Source of the DNA: an uncultured Clostridium sp.
Lineage (GTDB): Bacteria; Bacillota; Clostridia; TANB77; CAG-508
Length of the DNA: 53,568 nt
NCBI GenBank assembly: GCA_947647595.1
Contig: CANSKZ010000005.1
Coordinates: 1 to 53,568, forward strand
Reading direction: 5' to 3'
The notes under the pieces were generated by a model, which was given only the letters and a program-made list of their open reading frames with translations, was not told the DNA's origin and made no database searches. The position numbers were made by a program, and so were the translations under genes. Shown here in pieces: positions 43,745 to 52,092 of the stretch; position 1 is the first letter of the stretch; every line of letters starts with the position of its first letter.

Positions 43745-44941
43745 TTAATGACATTCTAACTTTGAATTTTGTAATTTTTCCAATTTATGGTCTTTGGCAA
43801 ACCACATGATTTTTGTGTAGATTAGCTGATACATCATAGAAGCTAATTGACCGATTACGGTGCAATATGGCGTTACTAAGGTGGCTGAAAGTAACATTCT
43901 AATTACATTGGCAATTTCTTTGTTTAGTGTTGTTTTGGTTGCTGAATATTCTAGTTGTAAATAACACGTTCTTGTAATGTAAATTGGATAGAACAAAAGC
44001 ATTAACACTTCAGCCCCTATAAGAATTGTCGATAATTTTAAGTCTGGTTGATAATTTCCATATAATACCATCACCATAATGAAAATAGAACTAATTACTA
44101 TGGCTTCTAATCGATAGGCATTTTTCATATGCTTTTTGTAATCAAAATTTTTCTTTGGAATATCGACTTTGGCAATTGTTACAATGGCACGCATAATGTC
44201 CCATTGCATGTCAGTTACTAGCGTTGCAAATGTCATAGCTAAAACATAGTTTTCGCCAAAAGAAAATACATTTTTGAAACCAACTAAATAAATCAAAGTC
44301 ATCGTTACTCCATGGAAAAAATCTACGGAGTCATATTTTATGGATTTTAATAAATGAAATTCAAATTCGAATTTATCAATGCTAACCATAAGCAATAATG
44401 CCACATAGATAAATAATATAATTAGCGAAAAAGTGACGGTTGCTATTTGACTTTTGGTTAAAATCGCTAACCCAACGATGCAAATAAAATTTAGTCCATT
44501 AAATTTAAGGGATATGGCATTTGCTTTTTTGTTTTCTTCTTTATAATATAGTTTGGTTAAAACTAATTGTAAAACAAATTGTAAATAAATTTGAATTACT
44601 GAATATACACCAAATATTCGATAAGTTGCAATATCCATATTCATAAACTGAATATAATCTTCAATATGATAAACAATGGTTCCAAAAATCGCAGCACCAA
44701 CCACAACACCAAGAAGAATACCACAATCAATTGCGTTTTTATTATTTTCTTTACAAGCTAAAATGTTAGCACCCGTTCCGAACATTGACTTTAATAAAAC
44801 AACTACATACTGTAGTGGATAAGTTAAAGTAAATATATTAATTAAATTCGAGTCGAGTAACATTCCAATTAAAAAACATTGCGCAATTGGAACGACTGAT
44901 GTTACAAATATATCTAAACTGACTCTTAACAGACGTTTCAT
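43745..44941 (-). CDS. MATE-like multi-pass membrane transporter
   Basis: 398 aa with about 12 helices from the ATG at 44941, chosen because GTGAGGGAAAAC is just upstream (an in-frame ATG 18 codons earlier has no ribosome site). The N-terminal half (IFTLTYPLQYVVVLLKSMFG, TGANILACKENNKNAIDCG) resembles MATE-family exporters, but the match is loose. First gene of the operon with the MFS gene. Its promoter region is back to back with that of the small peptide, containing TTGTAA and TATGAT about 18 bases apart. Confidence 0.62.
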   Translation of the reverse strand: MKRLLRVSLDIFVTSVVPIAQCFLIGMLLDSNLINIFTLTYPLQYVVVLLKSMFGTGANILACKENNKNAIDCGILLGVVVGAAIFGTIVYHIEDYIQFMNMDIATYRIFGVYSVIQIYLQFVLQLVLTKLYYKEENKKANAISLKFNGLNFICIVGLAILTKSQIATVTFSLIILFIYVALLLMVSIDKFEFEFHLLKSIKYDSVDFFHGVTMTLIYLVGFKNVFSFGENYVLAMTFATLVTDMQWDIMRAIVTIAKVDIPKKNFDYKKHMKNAYRLEAIVISSIFIMVMVLYGNYQPDLKLSTILIGAEVLMLLFYPIYITRTCYLQLEYSATKTTLNKEIANVIRMLLSATLVTPYCTVIGQLASMMYQLIYTKIMWFAKDHKLEKLQNSKLECH

Positions 44942-45001
44942 GTTTTCCCTCACTTTTATTTCTTTAAATTTTATTGTATCATAGTTTTTTATCAATCGCT
45001 A

Positions 45002-45074
45002 TTACAATTGTTTTACATTTTGGTTACAATTTGGTATCAAAAGGATTGCAATTTTTTAAGTATTCGTGTATAAT
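45002..45074 (+). promoter_or_regulatory. Peptide cassette 1 promoter with 11-bp direct repeats
   Basis: TTACATTTTGG (45013-45023), TTACAATTTGG (45024-45034) and TATCAAAAGG (45035-45044) follow head to tail, preceded by TTACAATTG at 45002. They are followed by TTGCAA (45046-45051), a 17-base spacer and TATAAT (45069-45074). One repeat per helical turn directly upstream of the -35 suggests an activator array. Confidence 0.7.
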
Positions 45075-45205
45075 CTATTTACTTGATTCTTTGAAGTTTT
45101 TAAATTCTTAAAAACTTTTTCCAAACAAAAACTTTTTTACTATATTTACTTTAAAGGAGGTGGTGCCAGTTTTTTAATTTAGTAAGAAAGGAGGAAATTT
45201 TACAT

Positions 45206-45346
45206 ATGAAAAAATTCAGTTTTGCAAAAGAAGATGATTCTTTTGTTAAAAATCCAAAAGAAAATACATTAAATATGATAAATACCTTATTAGATATAGT
45301 AAAACTAAAATTAATCATTAAACTTCTAGAACTCTTAGACAAATAA
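45206..45346 (+). CDS. 46-aa amphipathic Lys/Leu-rich peptide
   Basis: The N-terminal half (MKKFSFAKEDDSFVKNPKEN) is hydrophilic. The C-terminal half (MINTLLD then IVKLKLIIKLLELLDK) forms an ideal amphipathic helix with lysines on one face. There is no Cys, double-Gly leader or signal peptide. AAAGGAGG lies 12 bases before the ATG, and a second GGAGGTGG lies further up. Its own promoter is 130 bases upstream and a strong terminator begins 4 bases after the stop. It is divergent from a MATE-like/MFS operon and convergent with an ABC exporter pair. It resembles phenol-soluble modulins or leaderless bacteriocins in character only; no family is recognised. Confidence 0.75.
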   Translation: MKKFSFAKEDDSFVKNPKENTLNMINTLLDIVKLKLIIKLLELLDK

Positions 45347-45350
45347 AAAA

Positions 45351-45386
45351 CAGCTGTAACCACTGACATTGGTTACAGCTGTTTTT
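45351..45386 (+). terminator. Terminator of peptide cassette 1
   Basis: A perfect 12-bp stem CAGCTGTAACCA / TGGTTACAGCTG with a 7-base loop, flanked by A and T runs. It is identical in stem to the terminator at 49089. Confidence 0.95.
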
Positions 45387-45482
45387 CCTAATTCAGTTTT
45401 GCTTTTTATAAATAAAACTTTTTCTTATTTATGATTATAGTATAATCTTTTTTCTATTTCCTGTCAATACTTTTTTCAATAT

Positions 45483-47120
45483 TTATACTGGCACCTTATT
45501 TACAATCTTATCTACTTCTCCATCTTTCAAATAAATAATTTTATCAGAACTCTCAATCGTTGATTTTCGATGCGCTATAATAATAACTGTACTTTCTTTT
45601 GATATTTTATCTATCATTGTTTGAAGCATTTGTTCTGTTGCTAAGTCTAGATTGGAGGTTGGTTCATCAAAAATATAAATATTGGCTTTATGCAAAATCG
45701 CTCTAATAAATGCAATGACTTGTAATTCTCCATAGGATAATTGAGAAACATTAATGAGCGTATCTAAACCGTCTGGCAACTTTTCAAATATCGCTTCTAC
45801 CCCAATTTCTTTTACTAAATCCATAATTTGTTCATCCGTTATTTCTGTGTTTCCCAATATAACATTGTTGCGAAGTGTATCGGCAAAAATATAAGGATTT
45901 TGTGAAATGTAAGAAATGTTATTGCGTAAAGATTGGATGGAAATTTGAGATACATCATAATCACCAATTAAAATTTTTCCGTTTTGAATATCGTATAATT
46001 TCATGAGTACATTAGTGAGAGTTGTTTTTCCTGCTCCAGTTCTTCCTGCAATGGTTACTTTGGTTCCTTGTTTGATAATAAAGGAAATATTTTTTAGTAT
46101 CATTTCTTTTTCATATTTCATGGATACATTTTGAAATTCAATATCACCTGTTAAGTCTTTGACAAATTCGCCTTGTTCCATGTCTTCGCAATTCTTTTCG
46201 CTTAATAAAATTTTAATTCTTTGATAGGAATTGAAACAAGTTTGCAATTCTTCTAATCGGTTGAATATTTCTTCTAATGGACTTTTACATTCTTTCGTAT
46301 AAAATAGAACCAAATAAATACTTCCTAACGAAATAGAAGTGTCAACTTTTAAGACATAATACAAAATCGCATAAATGCCAACTGCTTGAATCACATTAAT
46401 AAACCAAAATGGAAAATGATGTACAAAAATATATTTTTTTCGATTTTTTAATTCTCGATTTAATAAATCATTTACTTTCTTCACATTTTGCTTTTGCAAT
46501 TTAAAAAGATAAGTTAACTTATTTTTGTTGTAAATTTCAGAATATTCTCGGTTTTCTTGATCTCTTATTTGCAATGTTCTATTATCGATTTTTCCTAATA
46601 CTTTAGCAAATTTGATGGAAACCAATGATACGAAAAAAACTGTGGCAAATCCAATAAATGCAAGATTTCGATTAGCTATAAACATCATAATGACCATAAA
46701 AATAAGATGTAAGCCATTATTCACAAAAGCATAAATAAAACCAAAAAATAAATTAAATAATTTATCCACATCATCTGTTAATCGAGTGTAAATTTCAGAA
46801 GAATTATATTTTTGAAAGGTTACCATTTTAAATTTTAAAACTTGTTCAAAAACCTTTTTTCGAATCTCTTTAATGATACTGCAAACTACTTTATTGGTTA
46901 CAATTTCCCTCGTATTTTTCAAAAAAATTAATACGATATGAATCGATGTATATACCAGAATAAATTTTAGTAAAATCGTTTCAATTTCTTGACTCGAAAA
47001 ATCAACATCTAGAACTTGTTTTAATATGTATGGATGCCAAGTGGATAATAAATTACACAAAAGAAGCAATCCACAAACAACAAGTATTGATTTTCGGTAT
47101 TTTTTCCAAATTTCTTTCAT
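45483..47120 (-). CDS. ABC exporter subunit (membrane plus ATPase), consensus Walker B
   Basis: 545 aa. Six-helix exporter domain (about 1-310), then an ATPase domain with Walker A AGRTGAGKTTL, Q-loop ISYISQNPYIFADT, a degenerate signature LSYGELQ and a canonical Walker B IFDEPTSNLD. There is no N-terminal C39 peptidase. Its ATG overlaps the TGA of the 577-aa partner (ATGA), giving coupled translation. The degenerate signature complements the partner's altered Walker B, as expected of a heterodimeric exporter with one weak ATP site. Confidence 0.9.
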   Translation of the reverse strand: MKEIWKKYRKSILVVCGLLLLCNLLSTWHPYILKQVLDVDFSSQEIETILLKFILVYTSIHIVLIFLKNTREIVTNKVVCSIIKEIRKKVFEQVLKFKMVTFQKYNSSEIYTRLTDDVDKLFNLFFGFIYAFVNNGLHLIFMVIMMFIANRNLAFIGFATVFFVSLVSIKFAKVLGKIDNRTLQIRDQENREYSEIYNKNKLTYLFKLQKQNVKKVNDLLNRELKNRKKYIFVHHFPFWFINVIQAVGIYAILYYVLKVDTSISLGSIYLVLFYTKECKSPLEEIFNRLEELQTCFNSYQRIKILLSEKNCEDMEQGEFVKDLTGDIEFQNVSMKYEKEMILKNISFIIKQGTKVTIAGRTGAGKTTLTNVLMKLYDIQNGKILIGDYDVSQISIQSLRNNISYISQNPYIFADTLRNNVILGNTEITDEQIMDLVKEIGVEAIFEKLPDGLDTLINVSQLSYGELQVIAFIRAILHKANIYIFDEPTSNLDLATEQMLQTMIDKISKESTVIIIAHRKSTIESSDKIIYLKDGEVDKIVNKVPV

Positions 47121-48850
47121 TGCAAATCACCTACTTTCTCATAGGCATTTAATTCTTTATAAAATTCATTTTTCTGCAATAATTCTTGGTGGGTTCCATA
47201 ATCTGTGATTTTGCCATCCATTAGCAAATACACTTTATCCATTTTTTCCATCATGCTAATTTTATTGGAAATCACAATTAAAATATTATCTCCTACTTGT
47301 CTTTCTATTTCTGCAAAAACTTTTCTTTCTGTTTGTACGTCTAGGGCAGATAATGTATCATCAAAAATGTTTACTTTTCTAATATTTAGTAAATTTCTAG
47401 CAATTTGGATTCTTTGTTTTTGCCCACCAGATACTTTCATTCCATTTTCTCCAATTTTGGTTTCCAAACCATCTTGCATATTTGCAATATCTTGGTAAAT
47501 ATCTGCTCTTTTGATAGCTTCTTCAATTTTCTCCAAACTTGCCTTTTCTGTTATGTCAATATTGTTTTTAATCGTATCATCTGTAATAATATTTTTTTGT
47601 GTAGCATATCCAATATTTTTAAAAATTGCTTCTCGTGAATAGCTATTAATATCTTTCTCATTAATGAAAACTTGATTTGCTGGCACTTCATAAAAGCCTG
47701 CTATAATATTCATCAGTGTCGTTTTACCACTTCCAATTTTTCCGACAATTCCAATTTTCTCACCTGCTTGAATTGTCATATTAATATTTTGAAGTGCAAA
47801 AGACCCATTTTTCTGATAGGCATAGGAAAGATTCTTAATTTCCAATTGATGCACTTCTTCTAAATCTTCTCCTTCTTTGGAATAGGTTTCTAAATGAAAA
47901 AAATAATTGAATCTTTTGGTAGCTTGCTTAAAAAATGCGAATCCATCCATTAATGGCTTAATGGAATTGACAATTTGTACAATCACAAGCGTAATACAAG
48001 ATATGTAAGCCGTTAATTCTCCCACAGTAAGTAAACCTTTTTTTATCAAAATCAAACCAATCGCAAATCCTAAGCTATAACATAAACCATATAAACTTTC
48101 TGTTACAAGGTCAATTTGATTGATAATGTCTCCCACATTATAATCTGACTGATGCGTTCTTTCATTCATTATTTCAAATTTCTTTTTCTGATTTTCCTGT
48201 TCATTATACAATTTGATTAAAGAAAAGCCTGATGTATTTTGTTCAATCACATTAGAAAAATCCACATAAACTTTTCTTTCATTTTCAATGACTTTTTCAT
48301 ATTTTTGATATAACTTCCATAAAACAAACATCGCAACTGGAAAAATCGGTATTAAAATCATAGACAATAAACTGTTCAAGCTATTTCCGATAATTAATAA
48401 TCCTAAAATTGGTGCAATGACTAATTTTGTAAAATAGAAACTACTATCCCCTAAGAATTTTCGAATCGATAAAATTTCTTTTGATAAATAAGCCAAAAAC
48501 GTTCCTTTTTCTTCTTGGTCAAAATATTCTGGTTTTACTTTTTGCAAATGTTCTATGACTTTTTTTCGCAAAATTGTATCTGAAGTTCTAGCTTCTGTAA
48601 AATAGAGTGTTCGAAAAATGATTCTAGGAATAATCATGCACACAGAATACAATAATAGGCTATATACTTCTTGCATGAGAAGCTGTTTACTATTATTGGC
48701 TTGCATTAGTAAGTCTAATAAATTTCCTATTATTGTTGGAATTTTATATAACATATAAAGTTCTATTGTATGAAAGAACATTCCCGCTATATAAATAGGA
48801 ATGGTTCTTTTCCATTCATTTTTTAAAATTTCATGATTTTTTGTCTTCAT
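47117..48850 (-). CDS. ABC exporter subunit (membrane plus ATPase), Asp in place of catalytic Glu
   Basis: 577 aa. Six-helix exporter domain then ATPase with Walker A VGKIGSGKTTLM, signature VSGGQKQRIQIARNL and Walker B VNIFDDTLSALD, where Asp replaces the catalytic Glu. No peptidase domain. Paired with the overlapping 545-aa subunit, it makes a typical asymmetric exporter. The operon begins back to back with peptide cassette 2, so the exported substrate may be the Lys/Leu peptide encoded in these cassettes; this is inference from arrangement. Confidence 0.9.
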   Translation of the reverse strand: MKTKNHEILKNEWKRTIPIYIAGMFFHTIELYMLYKIPTIIGNLLDLLMQANNSKQLLMQEVYSLLLYSVCMIIPRIIFRTLYFTEARTSDTILRKKVIEHLQKVKPEYFDQEEKGTFLAYLSKEILSIRKFLGDSSFYFTKLVIAPILGLLIIGNSLNSLLSMILIPIFPVAMFVLWKLYQKYEKVIENERKVYVDFSNVIEQNTSGFSLIKLYNEQENQKKKFEIMNERTHQSDYNVGDIINQIDLVTESLYGLCYSLGFAIGLILIKKGLLTVGELTAYISCITLVIVQIVNSIKPLMDGFAFFKQATKRFNYFFHLETYSKEGEDLEEVHQLEIKNLSYAYQKNGSFALQNINMTIQAGEKIGIVGKIGSGKTTLMNIIAGFYEVPANQVFINEKDINSYSREAIFKNIGYATQKNIITDDTIKNNIDITEKASLEKIEEAIKRADIYQDIANMQDGLETKIGENGMKVSGGQKQRIQIARNLLNIRKVNIFDDTLSALDVQTERKVFAEIERQVGDNILIVISNKISMMEKMDKVYLLMDGKITDYGTHQELLQKNEFYKELNAYEKVGDLQ

Positions 48851-48921
48851 TTTTTCCTTTTATCCTATATTTATTATATTTAGATTACCATAAAATTTTC
48901 AAAATAGCCATAACAATTTTA

Positions 48922-48982
48922 TTACATTTGGGTTACATTTTTGTATCAAAAGACTGTAATATTGGGAATATTGTTGTATGAT
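48922..48982 (+). promoter_or_regulatory. Peptide cassette 2 promoter with direct repeats
   Basis: TTACATTTGGG (48922-48932), TTACATTTTTG (48933-48943) and TATCAAAAG (48944-48952) are followed by CTGTAA (48954-48959), a 17-base spacer and TATGAT (48977-48982). The order and spacing are the same as in cassette 1. Confidence 0.65.
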
Positions 48983-49012
48983 TCCAATTTTAAAAAAGAA
49001 ACCTCATCAGAC

Positions 49013-49084
49013 ATGATACATTCATTGTTAGATTTATTAAAACTAAAATTAATCATTAAAATTCTAAAACTCTTAGACAAATAA
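49013..49084 (+). pseudogene. Truncated second copy of the Lys/Leu peptide gene
   Basis: The frame ending at 49084 reads YDSNFKKETSSDMIHSLLDL then LKLKLIIKILKLLDK, clearly homologous to the C-terminal two-thirds of the 46-aa peptide. The promoter -10 (48977-48982) is fused directly onto the coding part, so the original leader, ribosome site and first ~10 codons are lost. An ATG at 49013 would give a 23-aa peptide (MIHSLLDLLKLKLIIKILKL then LDK), but no ribosome site precedes it. It may be dead, or a very short functional amphipathic peptide. Confidence 0.6.
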
Positions 49085-49088
49085 AAAA

Positions 49089-49123
49089 CAGCTGTAACCA
49101 GTATCGTGGTTACAGCTGTTTTT
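49089..49123 (+). terminator. Terminator of peptide cassette 2
   Basis: A 12-bp stem CAGCTGTAACCA / TGGTTACAGCTG with a 6-base loop and a T-run; the stem is identical to that of cassette 1, only the loop differs. Confidence 0.95.
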
Positions 49124-49226
49124 CTTAATTCAATTTTGCTTTTATAAATAAAACTTCATTCTTATTTATAAGAATAGTATAATCTTTTTTTATTTCCTGT
49201 CAATAGTCTTTCGGACTTTTTTAGTT

Positions 49227-49604
49227 TTATTCATCTATCTTAAAACAAGTCTCTTCATTGCGATCAATCAATTGATGCGCCATTTTCATTTCTTCTGGTG
49301 TATTAATATGAATGATTTTAAATTTGCCAGAAGTTGTTTTATTCACATAATCATGCTGTACTTCTAACATATGAATCAATCCCCAATAAATCCACTTTCC
49401 ATCCACATTTTCTACTAAAAAATTACGTACTGGTGGCATATGGTAGTTTCTCACATTTGGTTTATTCTTAAATTCAAAAATTCGATTTTCAAAATCCTTC
49501 GTTTGATATGGATTTACCAAATGTTTTTTCACATTTAATTCTGCTGGAAAGCCTTGCTCTTCTGTAATTTGCAAAGTATCATTTAATTCAATATATGACC
49601 CCAT
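49227..49604 (-). CDS. Unknown 125-aa protein next to rlmH
   Basis: Starts MGSYIELNDTLQITEEQGFP, with later NVRNYHMPPVRNFLVENVDG, KWIYWGLIHMLEVQHDYV and INTPEEMKMAHQLID. No signal peptide or membrane helix. The ATG at 49604 is preceded by AAGGAGGAAAAT; an earlier ATG overlaps rlmH. No family recognised. It directly follows rlmH (12-base gap) and is probably co-transcribed with it. Confidence 0.65.
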   Translation of the reverse strand: MGSYIELNDTLQITEEQGFPAELNVKKHLVNPYQTKDFENRIFEFKNKPNVRNYHMPPVRNFLVENVDGKWIYWGLIHMLEVQHDYVNKTTSGKFKIIHINTPEEMKMAHQLIDRNEETCFKIDE

Positions 49605-49615
49605 ATTTTCCTCCT

Positions 49616-50098
49616 TCACCAATGATAAGTTTCATGTTTTGCAATTTTGAAAGCACGAAAAATTTGCTCTAATAAAAAGACACGAATTAATTGATGTGGA
49701 AATGTCATTTGGGAAAAGCAAATTTTCTCGTTTGCCATTTGCAAAATCTCCTCTGTCATTCCTAGCGTTCCGCCAATTACAAATGTGATTGTGCTATTAA
49801 ATTTAAGTGAAATATTCTCTATTTTTTGAGAAAATTCCTCTGATGACATTTCTTTCCCTTTCAAATCCAAACAAATCACATACGAACCCATTTTTATCGC
49901 TTCTGCTAATTTTTTCGACTCCTTTTTTTGAATTTCCAAAATAACACTATCATAAAGCTTATTCGGCAATCTCTCGTCTGGTATTTCTAGGATTTTTAAG
50001 TTACAATACTTCGATAATCGTTTCACATATTCATCTATTGCATCTTTCAAATATTTTTCCTTGACTTTTCCAACACATACAATATTAATATTTAACAT
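49616..50098 (-). CDS. rlmH: 23S rRNA pseudouridine-1915 N3-methyltransferase
   Basis: 160 aa, usual length. A SPOUT methyltransferase acting on assembled 70S ribosomes. The signatures FVIGGTLGMTEEIL and MTFPHQLIRVFLLEQIFRAF, and the C-terminal KIAKHETYHW, are diagnostic. An ATG with GGAGAC upstream. Confidence 0.95.
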   Translation of the reverse strand: MLNINIVCVGKVKEKYLKDAIDEYVKRLSKYCNLKILEIPDERLPNKLYDSVILEIQKKESKKLAEAIKMGSYVICLDLKGKEMSSEEFSQKIENISLKFNSTITFVIGGTLGMTEEILQMANEKICFSQMTFPHQLIRVFLLEQIFRAFKIAKHETYHW

Positions 50099-50242
50099 TT
50101 TGTCTCCTTATTTTTCTTTATTATATGAAACAATTATCCTTTTGTCAATTTTTTCCTCCCAAAAACTTTCCCCAAAAATGGTATTAAATTCTATTCCCTT
50201 GCGTATAATGGAATCAAACAACAAGAGTTTAAGGAGGTTTTT

Positions 50243-51448
50243 ATGCAACAATTAAAAAAAATAATGGCTATTGTTTTGATTTTTATTTTCCTTTCTAGCC
50301 AAGTTTCTTTTTGCATTGATAGCTACGTCTGGGATGATTCTACTTTAGCAACCAGTGGTGAAGAAACAACTGGTAATTTTTTGAATATCGAATCAGGAAG
50401 TGCCATTTTAATTGAACAAAATAGTGGAAAAGTTTTATATGAATATAATTCACATGAACAATTACGTCCAGCTAGTGTTACCAAAATTATGAGTATTCTT
50501 CTTATTATGGAAGCTTTAGATAGTGGTAAAATTTCGCTAACTGATGCCGTTCCTTGTTCAGAAAATGCCCGAAACATGGGTGGTTCTCAAATTTGGCTGA
50601 ACGAAACCGAAAAATTAACGGTAGATGAAATGATAAAAGCAATTTGTGTTGTTTCAGCCAATGATTGCGTTGTCGCTATGTCAGAATTCATCGCTGGTTC
50701 CGAAGAAATTTTTGTACAACAAATGAACGACAAAGCCAAACAACTTGGCATGAATGATACCCATTTTGTAAATTGTCATGGCATTGATGAAGATGGTCAC
50801 GTTACATCCAGTCATGATATTGCTTTAATGTCACGCGAGCTTTTAACCAAGCATCCTTCCATCACAAATTACACCACCATTTGGATGGATTCTCTTCGTG
50901 ACGGAAAATCAGAATTGACAAACACCAACAAATTAGTTCGTACCTATGAAGGCTGTACTGGTTTAAAAACAGGTTCAACAAGTCTTGCTTTATACAATTT
51001 ATCTGCTTCAGCCACACGCAATGATTTATCACTGATTGCTGTTGTTATGAAAGGTCCTACTTCCGAAAAGCGATTTTCAGAAGCGAAAAAATTATTAGAT
51101 TATGGTTTTGCCAACTATAGTTATAATAAAACTTCTAGCGCTGGCGATTTTTTACAAACTGTTGAAGTCCAAAAAGGAACCACAAAAAACGTTAATCTAG
51201 TTTACGAATCGGATTCGGGTGCTTTAATTAAAAATTCTGAAAATGGAAATATTACATCAGAAGTTAGCTTACATGAAAATATTACCGCACCAATTGCCAT
51301 TGGCGATGTTTTAGGAAATGTCAATTTTTACTTAAATGAAGAACAAATTGCTTCTGTCAATTTAGTGGCAGAAAATAATATTGACAAAATTTCTGTCATG
51401 AATTTATTTGGCATGATTACAGAATATTGGGTTAATTTATTTCGTTAA
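50243..51448 (+). CDS. dacF: D-alanyl-D-alanine carboxypeptidase (PBP5/DacF type)
   Basis: 401 aa. Signal peptide (about 1-25), then a serine-type penicillin-binding domain with SVTK (Ser78-Lys81), SAND (Ser138-Asn140) and LKTGST, followed by a PBP5-C beta domain (about 290-375) and a C-terminal amphipathic/hydrophobic segment (MNLFGMITEYWVNLFR) for membrane association. It trims the terminal D-Ala of peptidoglycan stem peptides. AAGGAGG precedes the ATG. A TATAAT lies about 40 bases upstream, but no clear -35. Whether it is the sporulation (dacF) or vegetative paralogue cannot be decided. Confidence 0.9.
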   Translation: MQQLKKIMAIVLIFIFLSSQVSFCIDSYVWDDSTLATSGEETTGNFLNIESGSAILIEQNSGKVLYEYNSHEQLRPASVTKIMSILLIMEALDSGKISLTDAVPCSENARNMGGSQIWLNETEKLTVDEMIKAICVVSANDCVVAMSEFIAGSEEIFVQQMNDKAKQLGMNDTHFVNCHGIDEDGHVTSSHDIALMSRELLTKHPSITNYTTIWMDSLRDGKSELTNTNKLVRTYEGCTGLKTGSTSLALYNLSASATRNDLSLIAVVMKGPTSEKRFSEAKKLLDYGFANYSYNKTSSAGDFLQTVEVQKGTTKNVNLVYESDSGALIKNSENGNITSEVSLHENITAPIAIGDVLGNVNFYLNEEQIASVNLVAENNIDKISVMNLFGMITEYWVNLFR

Positions 51449-51474
51449 TTTTTAAGAAAAAAATTTTTATAAAA

Positions 51475-51510
51475 AAGTCTATACTTTTTCAAAAAAGGTA
51501 TGGACTTTTT
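51475..51510 (+). terminator. Terminator after the carboxypeptidase gene
   Basis: The stem AAGTCTATAC / GTATGGACTT (one G-U pair) is followed by a run of T. Confidence 0.85.
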
Positions 51511-51560
51511 TTCATTTTTTGTATATGATAGATTTAATGATTTTTTAGGAGGAATAAAAC

Positions 51561-52016
51561 ATGTCTAAAATAGCAAAAATATGCTTTATATTTATTTTAA
51601 TATTTTCTATCTATTTATGCCACTCAAATGCAGAAACCACCAATTTATATAACGATATCGTAAATGAAAATACTTCAAACACTTCTGCTTCATCTAATGA
51701 AACAACCTCTAATACTTCGTCCAACACAACAACCAATGAAACGGTTACAAATGAAACCACAAACACTACTTCAACCGATGATGATATTGACTTATTCGAT
51801 GATACAGAAGATGACACAAATACAACTACCAACACAGCATCATCCTCAAATACTTCAAATTCTGCCTTCAATGCTAATGCTGCTCGTGTTAATACGGTTG
51901 CCTCCATTTCGGAAGCAAATTTAGGCTTAAATAATATATTATGTATTGTTTTAATTGCCATTGGCGTTTTAATCATTTTACTTGCTATTGCAATATTAAT
52001 TCGATTGAAAAAATAA
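51561..52016 (+). CDS. Thr/Asn/Ser-rich surface protein with C-terminal anchor
   Basis: 151 aa. Signal peptide (about 1-25, ending CHSNA), a ~85-residue low-complexity stretch rich in Thr, Asn and Ser with an acidic DDDIDLFDDTEDD patch, then one membrane helix (ILCIVLIAIGVLIILLAIAI) and a short basic tail. It is probably a wall-spanning or stalk-like membrane protein. GGAGGAATAAAAC precedes the ATG. No family recognised. Confidence 0.7.
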   Translation: MSKIAKICFIFILIFSIYLCHSNAETTNLYNDIVNENTSNTSASSNETTSNTSSNTTTNETVTNETTNTTSTDDDIDLFDDTEDDTNTTTNTASSSNTSNSAFNANAARVNTVASISEANLGLNNILCIVLIAIGVLIILLAIAILIRLKK

Positions 52017-52037
52017 TTGTTAATTTTAAAACACAAC

Positions 52038-52069
52038 AGAGGGACAGCATATTGCTGCCCCTCTATTTT
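52038..52069. terminator. Bidirectional terminator between convergent genes
   Basis: The stem AGAGGG..CAGCA / TGCTG..CCCTCT with one mismatch and a TAT loop is followed by ATTTTTG on the plus strand and by TTGTGTTTT on the minus strand. Confidence 0.75.
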
Positions 52070-52092
52070 TGTAACTTTAGAAAAAAGATTTT

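Larger units (their letters stand above)
48905..49205 (+). repeat. Duplicated peptide cassette, copy 2 (copy 1 at 45002-45470)
   Basis: Promoter repeats, peptide C-terminus, terminator and about 80 bases beyond it (TTAATTCAATTTTGCTTTTA, AGTATAATCTTTTT, ATTTCCTGTCAATA) recur in the same order in both places. Copy 1 carries about 150 extra bases between promoter and peptide codon 10. Confidence 0.8.

Noticed and set aside
45483..48850. ABC pair as C39-peptidase bacteriocin exporters
   Set aside because: Neither protein has the N-terminal Cys-His peptidase extension, and the peptide has no double-glycine leader.
48971..49084. TTG at 48971 as start of a 37-aa second peptide
   Set aside because: It lies upstream of the -10 element at 48977-48982, so it would not be in the transcript.
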